Assembly: GCA_031472005.1 (NCBI GenBank)
Contig: PZJY01000004.1
Span: 3,136,556 to 3,200,555, forward strand
Source: Tetracladium setigerum
Taxonomy: Eukaryota; Ascomycota; Leotiomycetes; Helotiales
DNA: 64,000 nucleotides
Reading direction: 5' to 3'
The first letter of the stretch is position 1; each line of letters opens with the position of its first letter. Below the pieces are notes generated by a model that was given only the letters and a program-made list of their open reading frames with translations, did no database searches and was not told the DNA's origin. Positions 21,547 through 34,737 of the stretch are shown here, piece after piece. Position numbers and translations under genes: made by a program.

Positions 21547-23076
21547 TCTCTAAAGCATCGATGGTCAATCATACCCAACAGGGCAACTTCTCGTGTGATC
21601 AGAAGGCGGAGGAGATGTATGTGAGGATGTAAAGCAAGGTGTCCGGGAGTACAGGACAGACAGCGCACAGCATGAAGCACAGAGGCGAAGCGAGACGTCA
21701 ACGGGACCTGGCTTAGCTTGGCATAATGTATACCTACAATCTTGAGGATACACGAATAGGCAGCGGAAGAAAGAAAGGAGTTGCTAACGTACGGAGTATG
21801 GACGAACTCCTACTGATCCCATAGATTGATAATGATGGACGGGTCTAGCCGTTGATGGTGACAGAAGTCCAACAACCATCCATCCATCCCACACCGCCGT
21901 CTGTCTAGACTCCGGGGGAAGCGCAGGCAGGAAGCCGTGGGGTGGGTTAAGAAAGACCCTGAATTTACTTAGCACTCAGCCAATTCCTTGCCTTGATGCA
22001 GATATGCTATTGCTATGTCCATATCCACAACAGCCAACCAGATTGCCTTCACGTCACGAAGAATACCTCCGTTATGGAATAATGGATGTCTTTGTTGTGG
22101 CCCATCCCATCCATCTCAGTAGTCAGTCAGGATGTGACGGTGCAGGCGGCCATCGTGTGATCCTCATCCTTCCCCCCGCCGCCCAAGGAGGAAATTGGCC
22201 CTTTCTTTCTCCTTTTCCCTCCTTGTTTTTTTCAAGTCACATTGTGGGATGAGTGAGACTCGTCATTTCGCACGGGGCAGGGAGGAGAACGTTCTTTTGG
22301 TTCTTTTGGCTTCGCTGTAGTAATGCGAAGTAATGTGTAGTAATGGTTGTGTACCTGCTGATCCCCCAGCCTAGTAATTTCCGGTGCAATCCAGGTCAGG
22401 GCGAGTCAAGCGCTAAACTCTTCCAGCTGAAGGAGCCGAGAATAGAACGAGCAGTCCCGGAGTCGGGCTAGTCACTGCTAGTCAGTGAAGGCGGTCAGAG
22501 CAGCCTCGGTGGCATTCTGCCTCTGTGTGGTGGATGTGAAGTATTAATTAAGGTGCAAGAAGGCCCATTGACGAATAAAACGGGATTGTTTCGACACGCT
22601 CTTCTTCTCTTCCCATTATTCCATCATCGACATCGACGACGACACCCTTTCCCTCACTATCTCCCTCTCTCTCTATCAAAATCATTCGATATCGACATAG
22701 AGACACCCCTCTCTCCTTGACCCCTCCACCATCCGTCAAAGAACTATTACTCGCTCTCGATCTGCAATTCCCTCATCCAACCCAGAACTCTCTGCAGCGA
22801 CGTCGATGCTTCAGACGACGGTCTAGCTCTTCACACACACCCTCTTCAATCGGCCTGAATGGCTACTCGAGCAAGAACCAACTTTGATCAACGTCTTTCC
22901 ATTTCATTTGTCCACCTTTAACCGTACGGTTACGGAATTGTTCAGTCACCACGCAACAGTTCTGCAATAATCCACCTTCTTGCTTATAAAAAGCAGCTTA
23001 CCATACACCTACATACACATCCTGTGCCGGAGTCGAAGAAAAAGAAGCTTACGCTGCAAGACACACCTCCTTCAAA
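21547..23076. other. Long PHO81 upstream region
   Basis: 1.5 kb without a gene. A pyrimidine-rich CTCT tract occupies about 22600-22740. I looked for the CACGTG phosphate-regulon box and saw none here. The last 100 bases are the probable leader. Confidence 0.5.
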
Positions 23077-26000
23077 ATGAAGTTCGGTCGCAAGTCAGTC
23101 TTCTGCAGCCATTATTGCATCTGCTGCCACCGCTAACTCTATATGTCTCAGTTTACCCCGAAATCAGGTCCCCGAGTGGTCTGCATCTTACATCAATTAC
23201 AAGGGATTGAAGAAGCTCATCAAGGCAGCTTCTGCCGTCGGAAAGAGTGGAAAGGATGCTGATTTGGCGGGTTTGTTAACCCATCACATACATACCCCCC
23301 AAGCCAATACTCACATCTACAGAATTCTTCTTCTCCCTCGATCGAAACCTCGAAGATGTTCACGGCTTCTACGACAAGAAATTCAACGATGCATCTCGCA
23401 GATTGAAACTGCTACAAGATCGCTATGGAAATACCAAGGAGTCCTTGGAATCTCTGGATAGGAGTGAGAGAGATGAGCTCATGGGTGCTCTGCTCGAGTT
23501 ACGAGGCCAGTTGAGAAAGCTACAATGGTTCGGAGAGGTGAACCGCAGAGGATTCTTGAAAATCACCAAGAAATTGGACAAGAAGGTCCCAAATGTCTGC
23601 ACTCAGCAGCGTTATATGGCTGCAAAGGTTGACCCGAAGCCCTTTGCTACCAATGCAGCTCTGGGCACAAACATGAAGATCATCAACGACTGGCTCTCCA
23701 TTCTAGGAGAGACCAAGCCTCTGGATGATGCGGGTTCCATTCACTCGGTACACACCATCAAACGTGTATCCTCCAGGTCTATCGTGGACCTGCCGATTGG
23801 TCTTCTTGATACTGTGGATCAAGCTATCAGAAATGATGATGTTCCAATCCTCGAAGAAACATTGGCCGAAGCGAACTTGGAGCCCCAAGATCCTTCGATG
23901 CAGAGACTTCTCATCAATCTTCTCCAGCGATCTATCTCGTGCAAGTCCAAGAAATGCATTCGGTACCTTTTGACCGACATCAAATCCCTCAATGAACCGG
24001 ATGACATCAACCAACGAAATTGTCTCCATCGCCTTGTCATCTCCATTGGTCGTGCAAAGACATTCAACAAAGCCGGTAAGGATACAACTTTGATGATTCC
24101 CGATGAATCAGAGCACATGCAGTATCTCACTCCTGCCGCTTCTCCGCCCTTGGGTCCAGCCATGAGCAAGCGAAAGGAATCAAGTTTGTTGAGCTTAGCT
24201 GATGACTCGGTGATTCTCTTGCAATACGTTCTCGAATCGCTACAACCAAGCCAGAGAATTGCGTTAAAGAGTAAAGACAACTATGGTCGATTCCCGCTTC
24301 ACTATGCAGCTCAATTTGGCTTCGTCGTCATTTGCGAGCTTGTCATGAAGTACATGCAAGACTGGGACCAATTCAATGTCGAAAACGGTATTGATGCACC
24401 TGAATGGCAAGATAACGAAGGACTTGCTCCTCTTCATCTCAGTGTTATTGGTGGTCATCCACTAACAACTCGAGCTCTGCTCAAAGGTGAGAATTGGAAA
24501 GGACCAAATGATGAAAAGATTGCCATGCGAAAGGACATTTCCAAGTCCAGTGCAGTCCTGGCTCTAGCCACAAAGTCAAACTTCACCCTGATCGTTAAGC
24601 TTCTTGTTGATGCTGGGGTTGATATCAATTGGCAAGATTCTACTGGCGAAACAGCCCTGCATGTTGCAGCACGCTTCGGACATGTAGAATGTGCTACCAT
24701 TCTCATTGAAGGAACGGCTCACCAAACTGCAAACATCGAATTGACCGAGAGCTCATTCTCTTGGACACCACTCCACGTGGCCTGTGTGGACGGCCATCTG
24801 GACATCGTTGAGTTGCTTGTTGCAGCTGGGGCCGAAGTCAACAAGGCAGATGCTTCAGGATGGACCGCCAGAGAGCATGCTGCTTTGAGGGGTCATCTGG
24901 TTATTGCCGAACGACTTTTGGATGCAGCTCTAGAGTCTGCAAGCTCGGGATCTGATGATTCCGTCACCACTTCTGCGTCTTCTCCGCCAGATCTCTCCTC
25001 CATGGAAGCATCACACTCGCAAGCTGTCACTCGAGCAACCGAGCCTGTCAAGACTTTTGGTCATCGATATCTCACCAGCGAGAGCATGATTCTTGTCAGT
25101 CTTGGCTCCATGGACATGAGAAAGAACGTTCCTGCTGTCAAGCTGGACAGAATTCCTATCCAAGAGGCCCATTCCACTCAGCTAGACACTGCGCTTTCGG
25201 TTATCGTCAGTGCAAAGAACGCTACTGGAGAGTCAACCATCATTGATCTTCCTGTTCAAGACAACATCTCTACCGAACCTCTCGTTTTTTCGTGTGTTGA
25301 TGCTTCTCTGGTCAAGCTTTACTTTGACATTGTTCCAACATACTCTGGTAGTGAAGAAAACAAAGTTGGCAGAGGTGTTGCTATCCTGGGAAGCATTAAG
25401 CAAGCAATTGGTCTCAAACGAATGAATCTTCATGGAGATGTCAGCGTTCCAATCATGAGCACCGATCTTGAGGTTATTGGAAGTGTAAACTTCAATTTCC
25501 TGGTCATCACACCATTCCATCATCCAAATATGAGTATCACAACCAAGCAGACTTATTGGAAGGAACTAGCTACTACCATGCTCATTGGACATCGAGGTTT
25601 GGGAAAGAACAACGTTTCGAACCGATCCTTACAACTCGGTGAGAATACTCTACAATCGTTCATTGCAGCAGCAAACTTGGGCGCAAATTACGTCGAATTT
25701 GACGTCCAACTCACCAAGGATCTCGTTCCTGTCATTTATCACGACTTCCTTGTCAGTGAGACGGGTATTGATGCACCGGTTCATGCACTCACCTTGGAGC
25801 AATTCCTCCATGTGAATGATACCTCCTCCTCAGCACGATCGTCTCGTCCACCATCTCCACCATCTAAGGATCACTCTCAACTGAAGGTTGTTCGTGGTAT
25901 GGATCGTCAACGTTCTCTCTCTCTCGGTCATCTCGTTCCGGACTACGACATGTCAGAGAAAATGAAGCATACTCGTGACTTTAAGTCAAAGGGATACAAA

Positions 26001-26769
26001 GCCAACTCCCGCCAGTTCATCCAAGCGCCCTTCACCACCCTTCAAGAGATGTTTGAGAAGCTTCCCGAAAGTACGGGATTCAACATCGAGATGAAGTACC
26101 CCATGCTTCACGAGTCCGAGGAGCAAGAGATGGACACGTATGCTGTAGAATTGAACTCGTTTGTCGACACGGTCTTAACTAAGGTCTATGATCTTGGTAA
26201 AAAGCGAAAGATCATCTTCAGCAGCTTTAATCCTGATATTTGCTTGTTGTTATCTTTCAAGCAACCTAGTATCCCAATCTTGTTCCTCACGGACGCTGGA
26301 GGAAGTCCTGTGGGAGATGTGAGAGCAAGCAGTCTCCAGGAGGCAATCAGATTTGCCAGTCGCTGGAATTTGTTGGGTGTTGTTAGTGCTGCCGAACCCC
26401 TTGTTAATAGTCCAAGACTAGTCAAGGTGGTGAAGGAGCAAGGTCTAGTCTGTGTCAGCTATGGCACTCTAAACAATGACCCAGTCAAGGTCCAAGTAAG
26501 TTTTTCTTTTCTCTCGTCCACCCATCCAACTCATCGTGCAATCGATGCTAACCCATGTCCCCCCGCAGCAACAAGTAAATGAGGGTATCGATGCTGTTAT
26601 TGTCGACTCTGTACTCAAGATCCGAAATGGTCTCACGAAGAATGCAAAGACGGCCGATCCAGCGAGCTTTTCGGCTGCTACCTCTGCCTCGTCGGCTCTT
26701 TTGCCGGGGGTGGAAGGTGTTGGTAATGAGATTGTAGGGGAAAGGATTCATACGCCTGTTCCTCGTTAG
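23077..26769 (+). CDS. PHO81: Pho81/NUC-2 CDK inhibitor: SPX, ankyrin and GDPD domains
   Basis: Pho81 (NUC-2 in Neurospora) inhibits the Pho80-Pho85 cyclin-CDK when phosphate is low and so activates the phosphate regulon. Exons are 23077-23093, 23152-23270, 23323-26495 and 26569-26769, 1169 aa, all in frame. The SPX domain starts at residue 1 (KFGRN..VPEW..SYINYKGLKKLI). Ankyrin repeats run from about 363 (GRFPLHYAAQFGF) to 570 (ETALHVAARFGH, WTPLHVACVDGH). A glycerophosphodiesterase-like domain starts near 798 (LIGHRGLGKN, GENTLQSF, EFDVQLTKD, YHDF); its metal-binding residues appear kept. The first exon is only 17 nt. Confidence 0.97.
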
Positions 26770-27660
26770 ATAACAAGGTGTCTAATTTTCGAAGGACGAA
26801 GGAAACTTTTTTATTTGGTTCTTTTTGGGAGGGGGGTTTCGTTTGGAGTCCAAAAAATTTCATCTTGCGTACAGTACCGAAGGTATGAACGCCCGATAGA
26901 GGAGTTCAGAGTGAGCAACGCAGGCGGTTTATTTCTTTATTTTTTTCCCCCTTTATTTTGGGTGCGGGCAGGCAATAGAACGTGAGCGAGATGGAATGAC
27001 TTGCTAAGTGCTAGCTTTCTTCCGTTTGCCAGTGTGTTTTTGGGGGTATTATTCTTATTTTGGATTGGTTATTCGGAGACTTGAGAAGTTGAGAGTTGGG
27101 ATTTAATAGATTAACTTTCTTCTCCTCTGCCAACAGTGCTGTTTAACACCCATTTTTGTGATATTCGAATCATCTGTCGATACTTTGTAGACGTTGTGTT
27201 GAATCACCGCAAATGAGATCATTTCCTACTTCCATCTCTCCGCCTTGGTCTCCTAAAAGACTCTCCGGATCTTCGGGATTAGATATTGGTTGGTTAAATA
27301 GCAAGATTCGGTAACGGTGGATTCTTTGTTCATTTCTAAGCAACCTTGGAAATCATGGGGAAATGAGTTCAACATAAAGAATCTCAATCCCGGCAAATAA
27401 TTTATCCAGCGATCATCCCATCATTTTTCTTTAGCGTACTGTGGGGTACAGCCATCATATTTCCGAGGGGCCTTCCAAGACTCAACTCATCTTTTCCCAG
27501 TCCAGTCCCTCGCCTGAAATCCCTGGGAATTTGATTGTGGGACATTGGAACGAACCCCACACAATTTCCTCCTCCACTCACGACTCCATGAATTCTCACG
27601 ACCACTACCCTCTGTACGAAGCGCAGCTTCGCGCGAGATAAGAAGGAAACATTGTTAGCG
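26770..27660. other. Intergenic between PHO81 and qa-1S
   Basis: No gene seen. The left 200 bases are T/G-rich 3' flank of PHO81; the right part is the qa-1S promoter. No clear quinate-activator palindrome was found. Confidence 0.5.
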
Positions 27661-30226
27661 ATGGAGCCTAGAAATTCTACCGCTCGATCAGGTCCGCGAC
27701 CAGCTATTAGCAGGCCAGTCTCTGCTGAACATAGCCCTCGGCCCGCCCTCCACTATTCCTCCTCTGTCGAAACCTCACGAAGCTTTGCGCCCAATGCCTC
27801 CATCGTGCTCGTTGGAATCCGCGGCTGTGGAAAAACTTCTCTCGGATTCATTGCTGCCAGAGCGCTTGGGAGACGTTTGGTGGAATCCGATGAAGAATTC
27901 AAGCTAAAGACAGGCTGTTCGCGGGCGCAATTTCTCAAGAAGAATGGGCAGAATGAAGGGGAATATCGGAAACAAGAACGTCTGGTCATGGAGTCCATGT
28001 TGATGAACAATGAACGGGATGCTGTGATTACCTGTGGAGCTGGCAGTTTGGAATCTGTCGGACAGGCACTTCTTAGAAAGTATGCCCTCACTCACCCAGT
28101 GATACACATCGTAAGGGATGCGGAATATATAAGAGAATGGCTGCGCATACCAAGGGAAGGCAACCTCATGCAGAGACTGGAGGAGAGCGATCGTAATCAC
28201 CGATTATGTTCAAATTTCGAATTCTACAACCTCTTTGACGGCGGCCTGACACCTGGAACGATGAGCGGGATGGCATCTCCAATTCCTGGTGGGCAGAGAT
28301 CGCCACGGTATACTGGAGGCTTGCAGCGCACGCAGGAAGATTTCATCCGCTTTGTGAATTTGATTATGGGATTTACGGATGACTCGTTGCAAACACTTGG
28401 CTCGAAGATTACGCTCGCTGCTTCTTGTCCCACCGATCGCATCTACACATATGCTATCACGGTGGACTTCTCACAGCTGTTAGGAAATATTAACGTACTG
28501 GAGCTGGAATGTGGTGCAGACGCGATTGAGTTGGAAGTCAGAGCTTCAGACATTGCAGGACAGGTCTTGACGGTGGACTCGCCTTGGATCACGAAACTGG
28601 GGGAACAATTTGCAATTCTGAGAAGGAGAATTGCGGCACCAATAATTTTTCATGTCAATCGAAATAGCTTTGTTTCGAAGGACGGAATTCAAGACGACTT
28701 ATATCTGGAGCTGCTGCATATCGGGCTGAGAATGGGAGCTGAATTCCTGACTGTGGACCTAGATTTTGATGAGCGACTAATTGAACAACTTCGGGGCGCA
28801 AAGGGTTCAACGGCATTGATTGGAGATCATATGGATATCAAACCAACTCAACTTGGTTGGGACGATCCTGGAAAGCTTCGAAGATACACAAAAGCAGTTC
28901 GCCTTGGTTGTGATATTGTACGAATGTCTCAGTTTGCAACCTCTGATGAAGACAATATTGCAGTTCGAAGATTCTCGCAGCAGGCGACTTTCAAGGATAA
29001 TTCTCGCCCGCTGATTGCATACAATGTTGGGCGACTCGGAAGGTTCTCCATGTGTTACAATACCATCCTCACCACTGTCACACATCCTCTCCTTCGAGTG
29101 AGGAGTCCGAAGAGCCAACAAGCTCTTTTGACACTCCCGAGGCTTCGAGAATGACTTACGACCTAGGACTCTTAGATCCTCTACAATACTGGTTGTTCGG
29201 AGCAAATGTCACCTATAGTTTGTCCCCAGCACTTCACAACTCCAGCTATGCTGTTTGTGGGCTTCCTCATACCTATGAGATCCATCAGACGGCAAATTTC
29301 GACGAAATTGACGCCTTCCTCCATGATCCTTCCTTTGGGGGGTGCTCGATCAGTCTTCCCTACAAGATTGAGGTCCCCAAAAAGGTCGATTCTCTCAGTC
29401 CTGAAGCAGAAGCGATCGGTGCTGCAAACACCATCATACCAATTCGAGCATCAAAGAAGGATGGCAGTAGAGTGTTGAATAGCAGAGCAGGAAAGGTTGT
29501 AGGTTTTCATGGGGAGAATACTGATTGGATTGCTATCATGGTTTGCATCAAACGAAACCTTTCTCCTGCCAATCTAATAAGGCCATGGACATCCGGACTG
29601 GTCATTGGTGCAGGTGGAATGGCACGAGCAGCGGTCTATGCTTTAATCCGACTCGATGTATCAAATATCTTCATCTACAATCGGACCGTAGCGAATGCCG
29701 AGAAGATTGCCTCGCACTTCACAGAGGTAACCAAAACTCTCCAGAAGGGTTCTCGATCTCCCAATTCAAGGAATATCAGGCATCAATTCATCGTCATGAA
29801 ATCCTTGACAGAGCCCTGGCCCAAGGAGTATGCACAGCCGACGATTATGGTCTCCTGTATTCCTGCCCACCAAATAGGAGATGCTCCAGCGCCAAGTCTG
29901 AACATACCAGATCCTTGGCTGCAGAGCGTTAATGGTGGAGTAATCGTAGAGGTAAGCCCGCCCTGTTCCCCTGTAGAGATGTCTTACTCTGACTCTTTCA
30001 GATCGCATACAAACCATTTGTTACACCGTTGATGGAGCAGGTACGAAGATTACGAGAGACCGGGCGGCCCTGGGTTCCGGTGTCTGGACTTGAGGTTTTG
30101 CCAGAACAAGGGATGGCTCAGTGGCAGTTTATGACGGGGAGAACGGCCCCAAGACATATGATTCGGGAGTTGAACTTTTCTGAGATTATCGAAACTCAGG
30201 ATAATGCCCAGGAGAAGGTTTCATGA
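27661..30226 (+). CDS. qa-1S: Quinate repressor (Qa-1S/QutR), AROM-like (one frame break)
   Basis: Represses quinate-utilisation genes by binding the activator Qa-1F/QutA when quinate is absent. It is homologous to the last three domains of the AROM protein: a shikimate-kinase-like P-loop (VGIRGCGKTSLG, about residue 51), a type I dehydroquinase-like domain ending THPLL, and a shikimate-dehydrogenase-like domain (FGANVTYSLSPALHN, VVGFHGENTDW, VIGAGGMARAA). Exons are 27661-29951 and 30002-30226. The frame breaks at CC 29091-29092, between the second and third domains; one added C gives 838 aa in frame throughout. The dehydroquinase Schiff-base lysine position reads Arg (CDIVRMSQ), consistent with a non-catalytic regulator. 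Confidence 0.92.
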
Positions 30227-30857
30227 GCTATTCGATGACCTGTTTGATGAGGAAGTCGATTCCATGGGTGGACACAGGCGTAAATCACAAAATCACATTT
30301 CGCCTAGGTCATCTGATCAAAAAATTCGATAAGTATTCGATTATTCCACATTTTAGGGCTCGTCACCAAACAGACTCACCGCTCCAAGCTAGGTGACAAC
30401 GAACTCGTTGTGGCTCTTTGGATTACAAACTACAGGAAATAAGTGGTTCAATAGCGCTCCCACATACAGTGACGGCAGCTTGCTTGTTTTCACTTGGAGA
30501 ATTTGGGACACAGATTCCAGCAAGAATGTTGGAGGAGGATTCTTCTGAGGTTGCAAAGAGACATTCAAAATTAACTAAACGATATTTCATGTACACAAGA
30601 TGAATTACTTGTACTATACAAAAAACAAACCCAATGTTGAATATGCCGGGTATATCGCTCCAAACTCCTCTCTCAGAAAGAAAAAACAACACAATGATCA
30701 ACAAACAACCGTAAGTGGTGCTTTCCCCCTTCCCCCTTACCTACCCTTCAAGCGTAAATTGGCAAGCTAGCGTTCTGCGGCCTCACCCCATAACCACCAA
30801 ATCCCAACTTTCCTTTCACTACTCAATTTTTCAATTTTAGCATTCCACTCCTTTCAC
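30227..30857. other. Intergenic, convergent 3' flanks
   Basis: 3' flanks of qa-1S and of the converging minus-strand gene. No feature seen. Confidence 0.5.
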
Positions 30858-32010
30858 TCAATCCAGGATACCTCTCAAGAAGGACTTACTCCCATCAAAC
30901 AATCTTCGTTGCTGCCTTCCGCCAGCCCTTCCTCCAGCAGCACCAGTCCTTGTCGTTGCATCATCCACCCCAGTTCTTCTTCTCATCTCCTCTTCTTCTC
31001 TCTCTCTCTCCCTCTCTCTTTCCGCCTCCCTCTGCGTATCCTGATGAATCCGCGAAATCCACACTGCAACCAACATATCTAGTAACTTCTTACTGAGGGG
31101 ACCAGGATCTCCAAAGTCTCTGGGAGGGAGCGATCACTCGCAGCGGTCGTCATATAATCAATCGCAACCAACCTCCCCTTCCCATCCGTCCACTCCATCA
31201 CACCCCCATTCCCATTCGCACCTCCTTCGACCAGCCTCGCGCAGTAAATCAACTCCCCGCCTCTCCCCCTCCCTCCCCTACCCCAAACATCATCCCCGGA
31301 TTCGTAACCACCAATCCGGTCCCATCTGCACTCCTCCTCAACATGGTCCCTTGCATGCATCGCGTCTTGCGTCCATCGATGACGGTATGTTTCATCCCCG
31401 GGTCGCCGCTTCCTTGGGACGATTCGAAGATCTTGTAGAGGTGGTGGCGCTTTTCGATTTGGGGGAGGTGGTTGGATGGAGTGAGGGTGGTGATGGTGGG
31501 GATTTCGGAGAGGTAGATGCTGCGTGTTGTTGGGTGGTTGTTTAGGGGGTGGGTTAGTTCGTAGAGAGGGCGTGTGGTGGGGGATGTGGTGGAGGAGGAC
31601 GTGGTGGTGGTGGTGGGGTAGAGGGGTGTGATTAATGTGCTGTTTGGTGGGAGGATGAGCGTGTTTGGATACACAGTTGTTGTTGTATTTGTATTTGTTG
31701 TACTTGTACTTGTGGTAGCAGTGGCGGTGGAGAAGAACGGTGGTGGTGGTAGGTCATGATAGAGTGATGATGATGATATACTCGATGATCTATCCGAGGA
31801 GGAAATTGAAAGTGGAGAGAGCGTTCGCGAGAGAGTTGGGAGGTGATTGTGATTTTGATTTTGATTTTGATAGTTGATGCCAACAGCAGCAACAACAGCA
31901 GATTGATGCGATATCGATATCGATTCGTCGTAGCTGGGGATGCCCTCGTTATGGTTCTCGTAGGAGGGGAGAGCCTCGAACATTATTGGGTTTGGGATTG
32001 AGTTATTCAT
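30858..32010 (-). CDS. Uncharacterised protein inside the quinate region (two frame breaks)
   Basis: Not recognised. From ATG 32010 the protein starts with two PSY repeats (ALPSYENH, GIPSYDES), then a long Ser/Thr/Pro/Asn-rich disordered part, then a conserved-looking domain (RPLYELTHPL, RHHLYKIFES, MEWTDGKGRLVAID, KKLLDMLVAVWISRIHQDTQ) and an Arg/Glu-rich tail. It vaguely recalls tubby/scramblase-like fungal proteins, but that is a guess. The frame breaks at CCCC 31255-31258 and GGGG 31097-31100; one base added at each gives 1155 nt, 384 aa. It is transcribed against qa-1S and diverges from qa-2. Confidence 0.65.
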
Positions 32011-34299
32011 GATTGGGAGTAGATCAAACAAGGCCCTCCCACCGGCTATCTCGAGGAGGATGGAGGGGATGATATATATTTCTTCAACCCCCCATGTACA
32101 AATTATTATATGAGGCACTTTTTCCAATCAAGTGAGGATTACTCACATATCTGATGTCGTTGCCCATCTCGCCCATGCAGAACTGCGTTCCAAGAAAGCT
32201 TGCATGCAGCCATGTCCAGTACAGTAGTGTTCACGGGAAGGGCTAGTTGAGTGTGATTGGATCTTGGGCATCCCCAGTTCGTGTCAGAGCGGGGTGATTA
32301 GGGGTGATATGGGGGAACATCCCACCATTCAGGATGGCCCGTAAACGGTAATCTTTTTTCGTTTTCGCCGAAAGAGTCATCTCATCTCATCCTTTGCTTG
32401 CTTCGCTACAGTACTGTACTCGGTAATATTCAGGCTAGTCAATAATGCGGCGTTGAGGTGATTCGGGGTTTGATATAAGAAAACATACTGCCTAATTATT
32501 TTGGGGCTTTTTTTTTTTTTTTTCACTCTGGATGATTGTGCAAAATGGTTGAAATTTTGGTTGGATTGCATTGGATTGGATCATTCGAAGTTTGCCAGGC
32601 CGGGGTCCAAGCAAGCCATTAATTGCATCATTCGGTAACGTTGAATCGTCTTTGAGTTTTGAGTGTGAATATTACAAATCAGAGATATATACTCTTGAGA
32701 TGTCTCTGCATATTCTGTGGGCGGCCGATGAAATAATTAGTCATGAGATCAAGTTGCACGGAGTTTCGACTTTAGTTGAATGGGCTTTTTCTGATGCAAT
32801 AACAATTATAATGTTCCAACTTTTATTGTCGAATTGAACAGGACTTGTATTTCTAATTTAGTGAAACAGAACAGGATTAATAAACTGTGGTGAGGGGTGG
32901 TGGTGTGTACAGTACAAAGGTTATGAACTCTAGGACCATACAACTTCATTTCTTATTGAAATGCTTCGTCAAACATACCTATTTTGGTTTCAAAAGGGAT
33001 AATTGATTCGTAATTAATCCTTTTTCATTTTTTGGATCGGCTTTTGGGAGCAGGGCAATGTGCTGCAAGATAGAGTGAGCGTTGTAGATAGATGTATTAT
33101 TGTGAGGTTGATGAAACCAATAATCTGTTGGGTTTTGGTCGAGATGGATGGCCAACGGCAACAAGTTTGTCCCTCATCATTTTGTTGGCGTGGTTTCGTA
33201 AGCTAATTCTTGTGTTTGAGAATGTTTGGGGAAAGCTATGCTGGAGTACTCGTTTCTAGCGCCCAAGGCCATCGGATTTAGAATGAGTGGATGAGATCTG
33301 ATATTTCGAGGAAATTTCGCTATTTTCCTCCTTTGCTTGGTTGGGCTCGTAATAATAGGATAGATGCTGTTGGATGAGAAGTGCGGAATGGAAGTCGGGG
33401 TACTATTATGAGAACCCGAAGATATTATGATACCTGAAAAATGCGCCTTGGAGATCAAGAGTCAACCGTAGTGCACACGTGAAAGGAAGATAGGGACTCT
33501 CGCGAAAAAGGGCTCGCGAAAAAGAGCAGAGAAATGGTGCAGGTTTGGATGTAGCCAGCCTTAACAAATTTAGGGACGCTGCAAACTGTTCTCTCTTTCG
33601 GATACGAAGAAAACAAGTACGAATGCATGCATATCTTCTCATTTCATTCTTATTGCAGGACTCATTTCGATAGACTTGCTTCCATTTCATGCGACATACC
33701 TAAGTACAAACGAACTTATGCAGAACAGAACCGAGGTTGGTAAGGGAGAAGATACAACCGTTGAATAGCCAAGTCTTAATGAGTTCAAGTCATGGTACTC
33801 GAGTACCTGAGTGCAAGACATGACAAGAACCTCCCGTGACTTTCTATTGTGTCAAGCACTAAAAGTCATGCACAAGAACCTCTGCGCGACCTCATCTCTA
33901 TCCGGACACCAATCCGAGAGAGTGTGGAGGCTCTAAACTCCATCCGGACTCTCTGTGGAATCTGGGGAAAGAGATTAGCCGATAGATCTGGAACCCGACA
34001 CTCAGGTTTTCCTCGAAACGCGTCCTCCCCCACAACTCACCACATCGCGTCCCCATACTGTGCATACCTAGGTACTGTAGTAGGTATCTTGAGTAATATT
34101 CACGAGCCGGGCATGGCAGAAAACATCCCCGTCGGTTAGGTAAGGATATTCACTGCTAAGTTATTAGAACTTAGAACTTCAAGTGAAGCTTCTTTATCTC
34201 AAAACACAAAGGCAGAGAGAGGTAAACAATTAAACAATCACTCCACCCACATCAATCTCACATCCATCACCGACCAAAACCACAATCAAGACCACAATC
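32011..34299. other. Intergenic, 2.3 kb, upstream of qa-2
   Basis: No gene supported; open frames up to 96 codons lack any signature. A T run of about 15 lies at 32509-32523. The divergent promoters of the unknown gene and qa-2 must lie here. Confidence 0.5.
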
Positions 34300-34737
34300 A
34301 TGCCAGCAAAAAAGATCCTCCTCCTCAACGGCCCCAATCTCAACCTCCTCGGTACACGAGAACCCAACGTCTACGGCTCCGAAACCCTCGCCGACATCGA
34401 ATCCTCATCATCCGCCTTCGCCAGCTCCCTCGGCGCATCACTCGTCTCCTACCAAACCAACCACGAAGGCAATCTGCTCGATCGCATACACGCTGCTCGT
34501 CTCGAGGGGATTGATGCGATAGTCATAAATGCGGGCGCATTCACACATCAGAGCATTGCGCTGAGGGATGCGTTGGCGGGGGTCGATATACCGTTTGTAG
34601 AGGTACATATCAGCAATGTTCATAAGCGGGAGGAATTCAGACATAAGAGTTATTTGTGTGATAAGGCAGAGGCGGTTATCTGTGGGTTGGGACTTTTGGG
34701 TATAAGGCTGCGGTGGAATGGTGTATTACATGTTTGA
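34300..34737 (+). CDS. qa-2: Catabolic type II 3-dehydroquinase
   Basis: Dehydrates 3-dehydroquinate to 3-dehydroshikimate in quinate catabolism. Single exon, 145 aa, the usual length for a type II dodecameric enzyme. All hallmarks are present: LLNGPNLNLLGTREPNVYG with the catalytic tyrosine, SYQTNHEGNLLDRIH, VINAGAFTHQSIALRDAL and VEVHISNVHKREEFRHKSYL. The inducible isoenzyme is distinct from the type I domain of AROM. It sits between the repressor gene qa-1S and the permease gene qa-y, on the same strand as both. The first half uses C-rich codons, the second half G/A-rich ones. Confidence 0.96.
   Translation: MPAKKILLLNGPNLNLLGTREPNVYGSETLADIESSSSAFASSLGASLVSYQTNHEGNLLDRIHAARLEGIDAIVINAGAFTHQSIALRDALAGVDIPFVEVHISNVHKREEFRHKSYLCDKAEAVICGLGLLGIRLRWNGVLHV

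Noticed and set aside
29050..29100. Programmed frameshifting in qa-1S
   Set aside because: No slippery heptamer or downstream structure is evident, and the same kind of break occurs in eleven unrelated genes, so a common technical cause is simpler.
32993..33021. Imperfect palindrome GGATAATTGATT..AATTAATCC upstream of qa-2 as a quinate-activator site
   Set aside because: It does not match the 16-bp GGRTAARYRYTTATCC consensus in spacing or centre, and the half-sites differ.
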